Assembly (NCBI RefSeq): GCF_000149955.1
Contig: NC_030987.1
Location: 1,210,003 to 1,274,002, forward strand
DNA length: 64,000 nucleotides
Direction of reading: 5' to 3'
Source of the DNA: Fusarium oxysporum f. sp. lycopersici 4287
Lineage: Eukaryota; Ascomycota; Sordariomycetes; Hypocreales; Nectriaceae
The notes beneath the pieces are model-generated. The model was given only the letters and a program-made list of their open reading frames with translations, ran no database searches and was not told where the DNA came from. Of the stretch, positions 11,430 to 23,500 are shown piece by piece. Numbering within the stretch: the first letter of the stretch is position 1; every line of letters begins with the position of its first letter. Both the position numbers and the translations under genes were made by a program.

Positions 11430-14400
11430 CTACGACAGATGGAACGCTCCCTGGCCTTCCTTGACTGCTGTAAAAAGCTGCTTCCTCATGATCTCAATGG
11501 TAGAGTAGTCTGGAAGCTTCAAGTAGTTGACACACGTCATGACACTAGGAAGGTAGTCGTCGGAGATATAAGGGTGCTCACTGGGTTTGCAGACCACAGT
11601 AAACATAGGTGTCAGAGACTTGAATCCTAGGGAAAGTTAGAAATTAACCATGAACAGCCAGGAGGCAAAACATACCTCCAATGGGGAGCTTTGGACTTCC
11701 AGTGGTGAACTGTAAGAAGTCACGGCGTTGCGAAGCATCAAATTCGCTCATTGTATGGAGCAGATTCTTGACCGTCTTGCTATCCATGTTGTAACCATGA
11801 TCGGCTTTGATCGAGTCAAGGAGAGCTGATGAAATGTTAGCATACATCAAAGGTAAAACTATAGGATTATACATACTCTCAAGTGACCAGTCCTCGTCTA
11901 CACGGCCAAACAAGGTGACCAACTCATCTGGCGTGAAAGCACTGAGTGCAGAGTAGGGGAATACCTGTGAGAATCCAGCACGGAAGGCATCGACTTGGCG
12001 ACGAACACCAGATCCAAGAGTCATATCAATGACCTTCTCCAGATACGAGTCCACATTGTCAATAGTGACTCGTTTCTGAGAGCCATTATCCTCCAGCTGA
12101 ATATTAGGATAACCGGGCAAAGTGAAGTCGAGACAAAGGTCATCAAGCTTGACGCCATCAATAGTAATGTTTTCTGTGTCGGCAACCTTTTGTGCTGGTG
12201 TACGATTGGGGTCCTCGTCGATTTCCTTCTTGGCCAAGGCAAATTGCTTGATGGCCTTCAATGAACGGGCAAGGCCAGGATCGACAATTTTCACAGCCCC
12301 CAATGATGGCTTGACTCCAGACGAAACTGCATCCCCGATGCGGAAGAAGATGGGGTTGAAGTGAAGGTCAATGATTCGGGAGTCGATCATGGACCGCGCA
12401 ACAAACTTTCCAAGCATCTTGAAAAGATGCAGAATCCGCTCTCCGTTTGGTGTCCCAGCCTCTTCATCACTCTGCGGCCGGGGGAAGAGTCCAGTGGCTC
12501 CAGACACAAACTCATCAGAGCCGCTCGAATCGACCTCACGCCATAGTTTGAGCTTCCTCTTTGAGAACTCTTTCGAGACAGTTGAGTAGAACTCAAGAGT
12601 AGGACCAAGACCAGTGCCCACCTCCTCGAAATACTCAACTTCTAGGATACTCTGTGAAGCACCATATAGCTCCATAACTTTCAAGGCCGATTCAAGGATC
12701 TTCTGACGTGAGATCCTAACTTTTTGTCGCTGAAGGCGACCGAGGAATGGCCGTTCGTTATTTCGATCTCTTCGGTTATCCTCCGCAGACTGGGTATTCT
12801 GCCACCTCGCCATTGATCGGGCATATCCGAAAGATGTAGATTGGAGAAATAGATGTCGAGTCTCGAATGGGAAGAGGAAGGGATAAAGGCGAGCTAAATC
12901 CTCCGCCCAACTAGGTAGACAGTTGCTGGCAACAATCAGGGGCTCTTCCAACTGACGATTCAACTTCGCTGTGAGTTTCGTGTTGACGAACTGTGACAAC
13001 GGCTCAACATTCAGACCAATAACGCTATTCTTTTTCTCAATCAAAACATCCTCAATGTTCGAGTTGAGGTCGTGAAGAATGTTCAATAGGCGTAGAATTG
13101 ATGACGTCGTTGGGTTCTTGGCAAGCGAAGCGGGGATTCCATGCTCATCTTCACCATCAGCTTCCGTGTTAGAAGAAAATGAAAGAGATTCCGCAGGAGG
13201 TGGTCCAGGTACACGCTTGAACTTGATTGGGTGCACAGTTGACCAGATACTTCTGCTTAGGTGCTCATCTGAGTTAGAAGCTGAAGTATGGACAGCGCGG
13301 TAGATGGTAGTCTCGTTGGGGATCAGCTTGTTGTCAAGACTGAACTCAATGTGCCAATCTTGGGGCACTGCCTGGAGAGCGGACGCATAAGACATCGGCC
13401 TCGACGATGACGATGCTGGAGTAGGTGTGCCTTGGGTGCCAACCGAGGGTCCACCCGCACGGCTAGGAGCACCGGATCCAGTTGGTGTCGCGATTCGAGT
13501 GCCATCTTCCTTGCGTGCTGTGACATGGCCACCAGTAGCGACCTCCATGTTGACAGCAGAAGTATCCTCAGGCGTCGATTCCTCTTCCATGTCTTCTTCA
13601 AGCTCGCCAACAATGGCATCCAATGCACTGCTTTCTCCGACGTCTTCGTCATCAGTCAGCTGCTTCTCGTCGGCGCATTCTAGTGTATCCTGCATTTCCT
13701 CGTCATCAACAGGCGGAGGTCGAGGAGCCGAGGGTGTGTTAGCGGCGCCATGCCGTCTTGAGGAGCGTCTAAGCGCCCCTTTATCGCGAGACGGTCCAGC
13801 AGATTGATCTGGTGTAGCAGGGGCAGCCAGTGACTTTGATTTGCGAAGTGCTCGGGAGCCAGATGGCGTTGTAGCAGCATGCGGCGGCGGCACCGGAGGT
13901 CCGCTCGAAAACGGGCCTGATCGTTCAGCTGCTGCTAGGCGGGCTGCTGCTGCGCTACTCAGAGGAAGACCCGCGCTGTTTGCCATAGCGGCAAGTGCTC
14001 GAGCAACTCCGTCTCTGCGGGCGGAGCTACGAGATCGCTCATTGATACTGATCCTAGGTCGTAAATAGTCATCAAGGGATTTGAAAGTCGCAATGGCATG
14101 AATTGACACCATTATATTACGGTACGGTCGAGGTATTTCGGAATCATCATCGGCAACAAGACGAAGTCGAATCTGCTTCCCAAGCATGGAGGCAGGACTG
14201 CTGTGGTTGCCGTCAAATGTGTTATGATGCACCGTGATAACCTCAAAATGCTCTGACCTACTGAGCAAGTCCTGAAGCTTGTGAATCATGACGCTGAAAG
14301 GCGTCGCCGGAGATTCTGCAGTTGCAGTTTTTGGCTTCGACTTGACGGTGTATGCCATGAAGACTTCCAGGAACGTTGACTGAGCGGCACGGGCCAGTTC

Positions 14401-17262
14401 CTCGTCAGGATTGCTGAAAACCTCTAGAAGCACACGAACAAGACCGGATGCCAGAAGTTCTGCGCTCGTAACACTTTCCAAGACGTCGGTATCGAAATAT
14501 GATGCAAGCTTGGTGAACAGTTCCTTTCCTTTATCGGCCGCAACGTTGCCGGGCATCGGTTTGAGGTAGAAAGTCTCAAGCTCACCAGCCAACTCTGAAA
14601 GAGCATCAAGGATTGCTGTTGCCTTGAGCTTCATAGCCTGGCCATGGCCTTCAGTCTCATGGGTCTCTAAGAACTTTTTGGCGACGTCTCGAGTTCGAGA
14701 TTTCATGGATCGCACGTCGGAGACAAGACGATGGAGAGGGACCTCGAGAGACATGGTGGATCCCCGGGAGCTAACAGGGGACATGTCCTCATTCTGCGCC
14801 TCGCCATTCTCGTTATCATGCTCTTCGTCTTCGTCCTCCTCATCATCAGAGGACTCGCGCTCCTCATCTTCTTCGTCTTCCTCATGCTCAGATTCCTGGT
14901 CCGAGGACTGTTCGTTGTCTTGTTCTGTTGCTTGTTCGCCCTGAGACTCCTGTTTTTCGCCCTTACCTGGCTTCTCTTCAACTGCCTCTTCCTCCTCAGC
15001 AATCTTGGTGATCTCAAGGAAGACTCCCTCGCGATAGAATTGATAACGGTAGATCTTGTCGAGTCGGCTTAGTAACAGCTCGGCCGCTTGAAGGCCAAGC
15101 ATAACCAGAGATGTGTGGTCTTGTTGCGAAAGAATAGAAGCAAGGAAAGAGGCATAAGGTACCGGAGTAAGCGCCTCAACCAAGATGTCCTCATCAAGAT
15201 TCGAGAGCATCTTCAATTGTGCTGTGAGGACCTTTTGGCGGACGCTCAAGTTGACAGTGCTGGAGAACGCGTCCGTCAAAGTAGGGAAGATGATGAGCGC
15301 AAAACGGCGAACTTCGTCTTTGCACTCTTCAAGAAGCTCAATGCGCTTTTCATTTGTAGACCTGCGGTTCCTTCCCCCACTGGCTGCCGAGTTTGTAGGA
15401 TCTGCAGAGGCTTGAAGTTCAACAAAATCACCGTACGAGGGATCTGCGTTTCGTGGTAGGTTAGGTAGTAATTCGCAAATAACATTGAGCGTCTCAATGA
15501 TCTGCTCTCGTGGTCGATGGATGAGAGCCTGCATGATTACAACACTGTCCAGTTTGGAGGCCACATCTTCGGTACCGCTGGGTGGTGAAACTCCGGTCAG
15601 GATTTGATACAATGTCTCTACCACATTAAGCTTGAAGAGCTCCGCGGAAAGACGAGGGCTAGCTCGCGCAGTGAAGGCCAAAACTCGGAGAAATTGTGTA
15701 TGGATACTGGAGCCGATCATGTTGGTCGTACCGGGAACAAGAAGTCGCAGCACACCTCGAAGAAGGTCGACGCTAACAAGTTCCTCAAGTTTGGAGGGAT
15801 GGTACTTAAAACTCTCAACGATGCCGGAGACGCAAAGCGAGGCCTGCTCCACGACCCGCTGATCACTGCTATTGAGAACGTTAAGAAGTGTAGGCATAAC
15901 ATCTCGTACTACTGGGAAAGAGTCTTCGGGGATGTTGCGGCAACAGTTTGCTGCGGTAGTAACGGCAGTTCTTTGCGTGCCGGTAGCAAAGAAGTCGAGA
16001 TAAGACAAACAAGCAGTGAGGCCACCCTCACGAACAATGCTGGTAGGATATTCGACTGATATCTTCTCCAATGTGCTCAAGGCCTGCTCTGCCAAATCGA
16101 TAAAAGAAATTTCGAGGAGTTTTTGGCACAGGACAGGGACGGCGCTTCCATAGACGACGTTCGCAACACTGGCAGGCAAAGCCTCCATCAAATTTGCCAA
16201 GCAACGGCACGCGAGTAACATGATCTCGGGGCTTTCTTCCTTGTTCATGAGGGAAACCAGCTCCTTGACATATGCATCGGGCGAGAAGTGGCCAGAGAGG
16301 TTGTCTTCGTTGGACACTAGAAGTATTTCTGATAGCTCTTGCAGAGCTATTAGCTGTACTGAGAGATCATCAACTCGCAGATTGTGAAGAATTTCCCGGA
16401 ATCGAGATGTCAGGCCAGACATCATCCCTGTTAGTGCTCTAAGCGTGCTGGATAAACTGCCTGGAGGGCCACCAAATCCGCCAAAAGGATCGTCGTCGTC
16501 GTCGTCTTCGTCGTCGTCGTACCTCCGTGATCCCTCTTCATCTTCGTCATCGTCATTGTCTTCGCTATCGTCATCGTCGTGGTGATCGATGGGAGGAGGA
16601 GGGGGTGGTGGTGGTCCTGGGTCTTTGTTCTCGTCGGTACCCGTCATCGGTGTATCTTGATCAACTGCGCTGTCAAGGTTCCGTTTCGATCTTCGGGTGG
16701 TCAGAGTTGTACCAGATGTGGGATCTACAGTCATCGTCAGTTTTGTGCTTCAACAGAGCCAACTTATCCACGGGATATACAAACCCGATGGAGGTCCCGT
16801 GCCCTTCTTAGAACGGCTCGATTTTCTGCTAGAAGAACCTGAGGGGATGGAGGGCCCTGCAGGATGCGCAGATCCGGGGTGGTTGTTACTAGGGTCGTTA
16901 ATACATTGAATCTAGGCCATTAACTACGGGCACTTTGCGTCAAAGACTTACTCCGGGCTGTCCATATCAACAGCGGGCTTTCCCTTTCGCCGAGATCTGG
17001 ATGTGGTGTGATTGTTATTGTTGGCGTTCGGAGGTGGAACGGCTTCGGGGATCTTTTGTCTCTTGGACCGTCGACCTGAAGGCCCAGAGGGTGGTAATGC
17101 GTCGTTGGGGCTCTTCTCGGCGGCGAGCCCTTTTCGCTTGCGTGAGGATGGAGTAGTGGAGGGTACGGTCGGGACGTCAGCAGCGGCAGGAGCAATATTG
17201 TTGGTTTGGGCTACCTGACTCGCTGCTTGACGAGCCGAAGATCTGGTGATTCTAGAAGACAT
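11430..17262 (-). CDS. ufd4: HECT-type E3 ubiquitin ligase Ufd4 (TRIP12 family)
   Basis: E3 ligase of the ubiquitin-fusion-degradation and N-degron pathways (family knowledge). Five exons: 17262-16952, 16825-16785, 16724-11877, 11825-11676 and 11626-11430, giving 1848 aa; the coding sum is divisible by three. The N-terminus is basic and disordered, followed by a Pro run and a long Asp/Glu tract. An armadillo-like helical region follows (about 150-500), then an acidic insert rich in Glu/Asp/Ser near 600-680, and the HECT domain from about 1450. The catalytic Cys is in [13 protein letters not shown], about residue 1815 in the last exon. Exon 2 is only 41 nt; its acceptor (CAG at 16828-16826) was chosen because it keeps the frame. 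The ATG at 17262 was preferred over one 28 codons upstream because [12 protein letters not shown] fits the family start. Confidence 0.9.
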
Positions 17263-19509
17263 AATTGTCGTGAGCTTGACGATACATCTGGGAGTTAAGG
17301 CAAATAATGGGGAAGATGAGTGAGATGATGTTGACGGATGTTGCACGGAAGATGGAGGGAGAAGAAGAAAGAGGAAGCACGAGCACGAGCCGTGGCTGAA
17401 AAAGCCAAATGCTTCAAAGACAGTGTTTGCTCTACAACAGCCTGGATTGTGGCCAAGGATGACAGAGCTTCGTCAATGCAGGAGGCTATTAAACAGCTAT
17501 AGCTAGCTGCAAGATAGTCTTCGGACCAACGTCAAAAAGTCTTGGTGGACAAAACAGCAGTTGACTACAGACAGGCGTGTGTGCAAGTTTCTTGGGAAGT
17601 GCGAAATGCTTTTTGCAGTTTATTGTCTCGATGTGCGTGAATCAGCAACGTAGCAGAGCAGCCACGAGCCGAGCAGCGGCGGTGCTGGGATGACGAGGGT
17701 GTCTGTCCCGTTTGAGCGACGCAAAGAGCGGAGCGACAGGGTGAGCAACAGACGAGACGGAGACGCAAACGCAGACGCAGACGCAGGCAGATGATACGAG
17801 GTGAATAAATGAGAAAGTGAAGGTGCAGTGATGTGATGTGAAGTGAAGCAGGCGTAGGCCAGTGCAGTGCAGTCGAGTGACAGGTCAAGGATGAAGATGG
17901 ATAACAGACGGGGGAAGGATAAAAGGGTTGACCCTACCTATGGGCTGAAGAAGCGGCGGAAGCGGGAGAGAGATTGGCAGTTGAGGTTGTCGAGGTAGAA
18001 GGAAGTCGCACTTCGTTATCACCTGCCGATGTTCGTTCTGCCATGCCCAGACGACCTACGCCATCAGGAAGGCAGCGGGCAGGCGCGGGCGCGGCGGGGT
18101 CGTTGTTTCTCTCCCAAAGTCGAGAAGGCGATGAACAGATGACGAGAGCGATAGCGGGTTATCGATTAGTTACGGTGTAGAGATGATGCGGTTTAAGTAT
18201 ATGTTTCTGTGCTGCAGATGAGGCCAGACTTGAAGTTACAGAATAAAGTCTCGGAGAGAAATGCCACTCTGAAGGTGAGAATAAGATGGGAGGAGGAGGA
18301 AGGTGAGTGGTGTTTTTTGGGTTTTGGGTTTACAGATACGAGTCTTGTCTGGGGGGAGAAGAGGGAGGATGATGGCTCTTCAATTGGATGGATGTGGTGG
18401 TTGACGGACGGTCAAGTCGGGTTGACGTGTGTGAGCTGGTCGACTCCACTATCTGCGGCCCTGAGGACACTGGACACACGGCTCGAGGCGAAAAACACAT
18501 GCAGCACTAAGTGTACGGAGTACGACGTTTGCGATAAAGCTGGAGACTTGTCATGTATTCCACGAGCTCAAGGCACTGTGATTCTGTTGAACCAGCCTTG
18601 TCGACTGCAAACAAACATGCACTGTGCCGGCTTAGAGAGGGGCTGAGGGGCCTCTGTTTCTAACATGGCTGGGTGGTCTTGTGCCGTTTCTGTTCACACT
18701 ACATGATGCAGTTATCATCCCTTTTAGTCACAACTGTTGTCATATATTAAATGACCATACTTATGGAGTCCTCTTGGATAGGAGTTACTACTGAAATTAA
18801 TTTCTGTGTATAAAAATCCACAATCCAAAGTGATTCAACATTCACGAAACAATATTATCAAGGTGCGGCTTGAGATCCGTTCTCAGCATGTGGAGCGGCC
18901 CGCTTAGGTCCATAGTGGCGTCTATCATACCTTACTCAGTAAAACCCACTGAAGAGGCCACGCTAATGAATGCGACAACCATCTCTAGCCATCAACATCG
19001 GATATTGCACGGCCGAATGCGCCAAGAGAGCCTCAAACTACTTGACTAAAATCTGATGTCGTTTGATATAAATCATATTCAGAGCACAAAGATGAGACAG
19101 CTGTCTGACTCTGGCTCACTGAGGCTTATCGTCATTCTCGGATGATTCATTTTATCGCTGTTTGGATAATGCTGAGCTGCCCGCGTGACGACAAGGTACT
19201 TTGGCCTTTAAATCTCGTTGTACTAGACGGGATGGACGAACCGACTACCTTAGTATTTGCATAAGATCTAAGCTTATTATAGTTTTCAGAAGAACATCTT
19301 TGGCCATAATAAGCTCCACAGATACTCGAAACCAAGGTCAGCTGGTGGATGCACAACACATTACTAAGAAGAAGAGCCACAAACTGATGTCACTTATTAC
19401 TATACGCCACTGGTTGAAATTTTTACTGAACATGATTAGAATACCATTCGAGATTGTTCTTTGATTATGCATCGGCTGGGCTGTTCATCGCCCCATTACA
19501 ACTTCTATC
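17263..19509. promoter_or_regulatory. Long intergenic region upstream of ufd4
   Basis: 2.2 kb with no convincing gene. The half next to ufd4 is its promoter and leader, and carries short direct repeats near 17756-17790 plus GTGAAG/GTGCAG-type tandem stretches around 17815-17880. An ORF at 18209-18646 has no recognisable features and is not called. A TACGGAGTA palindrome-like motif is at 18514-18522. The right half is AT-rich and leads to the 3' end of the E1-alpha gene. Confidence 0.4.
17756..17790. repeat. Short tandem repeat of GACGCA-type units
   Basis: About four imperfect copies of a GACGCA/AACGCA hexamer in the presumed ufd4 promoter or leader. Too short to suggest a mobile element; likely a simple-sequence tract. 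Confidence 0.7.
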
Positions 19510-20912
19510 TTATGGCTTCAAGCTATCCTTACCACCGTCGAACTCAGCAACATCATACTCCTCAGGATACTTATCCAACATGTCCTTAAGCTCCTTCATC
19601 TGCGCCTTCAAGTCATCTGTCAACTCTTCGTAGATATCCTCAAACATGCCTCGAATTGGGGGCTTCTTCTCCCGCTCTGCCTCACTGAACGCCTTCAATA
19701 TCTCCTTGCGAAGATCACTGCGAGCCTCCTTCTCCTTGGCTTCATCCCAGATACCCTTTGCTTCCATCCACTTTCGTAGTCGAGTAATAGGGTTATCGCG
19801 ACGCTTCCAATCCTCGACTTCTACGCGCGCACGGTAGGCGAATGAGTCGTCTGATGTACTGTGATGAGAGACACGGTAGGTCATGGCTTCAATGAGAACT
19901 GGCTTGCCACCATCTTCAAGGGCCATCTCACGTGCTTTCTTTGTAGCTTCTCTGACAGCCCAGATATCGTTACCATCTATTCGGATTGTATCGATACCGT
20001 AGCCAATACCACGGCTGGCGATACCATCACCACGGTATTGGTCTAGTGTTGGCGTTGAGATAGCATATCCGTTGTTTCTGCAGATGAAGATAACAGGGCA
20101 CGATCGTGTTGCGGCAATGTTGAGAGCAGCGTGGAAGTCTCCTTCACTGGCCGCACCCTCACCAAAGTACGCTGCTACCACACGAGCTTTGGAGCTGGGG
20201 TCTTGAAGCTTTTGCATCTTAAGAGCATAAGCGGCACCGGAAGCCTGGGGAAGTTGTGTCGCTAATGGAGATGAAATTGAATGCTATGCCACTGTGTTAG
20301 TTTTGGATTGTTGGTTTCAACTCGCATCGTACTCACAATATTCAGCTCTTTGCTTCCGTAATGGACAGGCATGCTTCGTCCTCGACTTGGGTCGTTCTTG
20401 TTGCCAAACAATTGGCTCATGAAATCCTTGGCTGTAAATCCTCGCTCCTTAAACACGCCTTGTTCTCTGTATTGACAGAACATGACATCGTCTTTGTCGA
20501 GCACGCTTGAACTTCCAATGCTGACGGCCTCCTCGCCAGCACTAACCATATAGAAGCTCAATCGACCTTGTCTTTGCGCATCAAACATAATCAGGTCCAT
20601 GATTGAGATGAAGACCATATCTTTGTATAGACGAATAACCTCCTCATCGGATATATCAGGTTTGAACGATTCATCCACCACAACTCCATGCTGGTCTACA
20701 ACGCGATACGTCGATAAGGCAGGATACGACTCGGGGTCTTCGAATTTGAGAGAGCTTGTGAATGCGCTCTTCAAAGCACCAGGAAAGGAGACAAAGTTGG
20801 AATTGGGCCGTTGCGATACACTGCTGGCTGATCGGATAGCAAGGGGTGTTACATGTGGTTTAGAAAGGGTGGCCCGCCGCAGGGCGACTTGACGCAGAGC
20901 TCGGGACTTCAT
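19510..20912 (-). CDS. 2-oxoisovalerate dehydrogenase E1 subunit alpha, mitochondrial
   Basis: Alpha subunit of the branched-chain 2-oxoacid dehydrogenase E1 component, which decarboxylates the oxoacids of Val, Leu and Ile using thiamine diphosphate in the mitochondrial matrix (family knowledge). Two exons, 20912-20337 and 20283-19510, with a 53-bp intron, give 449 aa, the usual family length. The first 30-35 residues are Arg/Ala/Ser-rich without acids, a typical presequence. Seen are the substrate-channel region YKDMVFISIMDLIMFDAQRQ, YMVSAGEEAVSIGS, and the thiamine-diphosphate motif running from YFGEGAASEGDFHAALN to RNNGYAIST. A serine-rich phosphorylation-loop-like sequence, YRVSHHSTSDDSFAYR, is also present, as in family members controlled by a kinase. 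Only the first G-E of the usual GDG reads GEG here. Confidence 0.95.
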
Positions 20913-21639
20913 GATGTATGTGTATGTGGGTGCTTGGGTTTCTGGAGGGTCAATTGGAATCTGGGCTATGTTTTCTTTTATTCAAATTGCTAGACGTCAA
21001 TGATATGCCAGATAGATAGTAGACCGTATTACCGAGGGGTTGTTGTGTCTGATACCGCGAGGAAGCGACGTCATCCTGAGCCGACTCCAACCCGTGAAAG
21101 CCGAGACGGCGAGATAGTAATAAGCCGTGGTTTGACGATGTTCGGCATACTCAGCCAGCATTTGTTTTCAAGGGTGTCTTACTTATTCGGTAATTGGTTG
21201 ACTTCCTTGTCAGACCTTACACCGTGCCTCCTGACTTGACCAACCATTCATCATGTCATGTTTGATGCCGGCCATGAAGCCCAAGCCCATGCTAGCCATG
21301 AGGACCCCAACTTATCCCCCACACAAAGTTCTTATCGCTCTACCCCACACTCGCGATAAACTCCAGATCTCCATGGATGGATCCAGTCCCAGCTCTAGCA
21401 TCTGCCACTTTTAAATGCAGCTGTCACCAGCTGCCAGTGAATCTCAAACACAATCAACTTATAGCAATATGCACCACGGCAACCAGTAGATAGAATCACT
21501 GTCAAAATTGACCAAGGATGCAGTTGAAGTAATAGAGAAATATCTTCAATCTCCCACTTTCCTAATCTTTGCAAAACAACACCGTGAAAGACATCCCCTA
21601 CAACAACATCTCGCCCAACACTCTGAAACGACTTTCGAT
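20913..21639. promoter_or_regulatory. Divergent promoter region, E1-alpha / small membrane ORF
   Basis: 727 bp between divergent starts. The left part is the E1-alpha promoter. A CT-rich, A-rich stretch near 21540-21639 precedes the small ORF and resembles a fungal 5' leader. No specific binding site can be assigned. Confidence 0.4.
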
Positions 21640-21822
21640 ATGACCCCCAGTCCAGCAGTAGCCATCGCAATACTATTCCTCACCCTCTTCGCAATTTTCG
21701 CACTCCTTGCCTGGTGGTTGAAGACCCGGGTGCACACCTTCATTCGTGCCATCTTTAAGCACCGCCAAGAAAAGAACAAGGGTAATGCTTCAACTGTTGC
21801 CAACTCTGGGGAAAGCGTCTAA
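21640..21822 (+). CDS. Small single-pass membrane protein, 60 aa (candidate)
   Basis: Small ORF just 197 bp upstream of coq5 on the same strand. The ATG at 21640 follows a CT/A-rich leader. The predicted peptide starts MTPSPAV, then has one strongly hydrophobic helix (about residues 6-27, AIAILFLTLFAIFALLAWWL), and ends in a basic, polar tail with KHRQEKNKG. This is the layout of small mitochondrial or ER tail proteins, but I recognise no family. It might be an independent gene or an upstream ORF in a coq5 transcript. Coding status rests on composition and position only. Confidence 0.5.
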   Translation: MTPSPAVAIAILFLTLFAIFALLAWWLKTRVHTFIRAIFKHRQEKNKGNASTVANSGESV

Positions 21823-21875
21823 AGGTGAGATGGGATACCTCCATTACCCTTCTTAACTGCCAGTCTGTCTATTGA

Positions 21876-23002
<1,127 letters not shown>

Positions 23003-23500
23003 GGTGGCTAAAAGATACACATGTAATTTAGTCTGTAAAATAGTCCATCAATCACGATCAGCATCACGAATAGTCAATCAGAGTCTAGCATTGTACAATA
23101 GGAAGTTAATTCATTCCAAATCGTCCTCAACCTAATCCCCTAATCCAGCTTCCGTGAACGTCATCATCACATCCACGTCTCCGAAATGCTTTCCAGGGCC
23201 CAGAACGATGTTTTTTTTAATTCTCTTCACAACTGAACTCCATACAGGTCAAAACTAAAGAAGCCGTACCCTCGATGTCAAGGATTTTCGACTCCGAAAT
23301 CTCATTAGGTACACGATACATGAAAACGAGGCCGGTGAGATATCCTCGCTTTTCCTGTTGCTTAAGCCCCTATCAGATCAGATCAAGGCGTAACAAACAG
23401 GTGATGCCCAAAAAAAGCAGGCAAAGATGATAAAAGGCGCATGGAAAGGACCAAGGCCTCAGAACGGTTATGTAGTGACACTCAAATTTTGAGTATGATA
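23003..23500. other. Convergent 3' intergenic region, coq5 / DUF2433 gene
   Basis: About 500 bp between two converging genes, AT-rich, including a run of T at 23212-23219. No coding signal seen. Confidence 0.4.

Noticed and set aside
17565..17888. 107-aa ORF upstream of ufd4
   Set aside because: Starts in and largely consists of simple repeats (LRLRLRLR); no support as a gene.
18209..18646. 145-aa ORF in the ufd4 upstream region
   Set aside because: No domain, unusual Trp/Gly-rich start, no codon-bias signal; likely chance.
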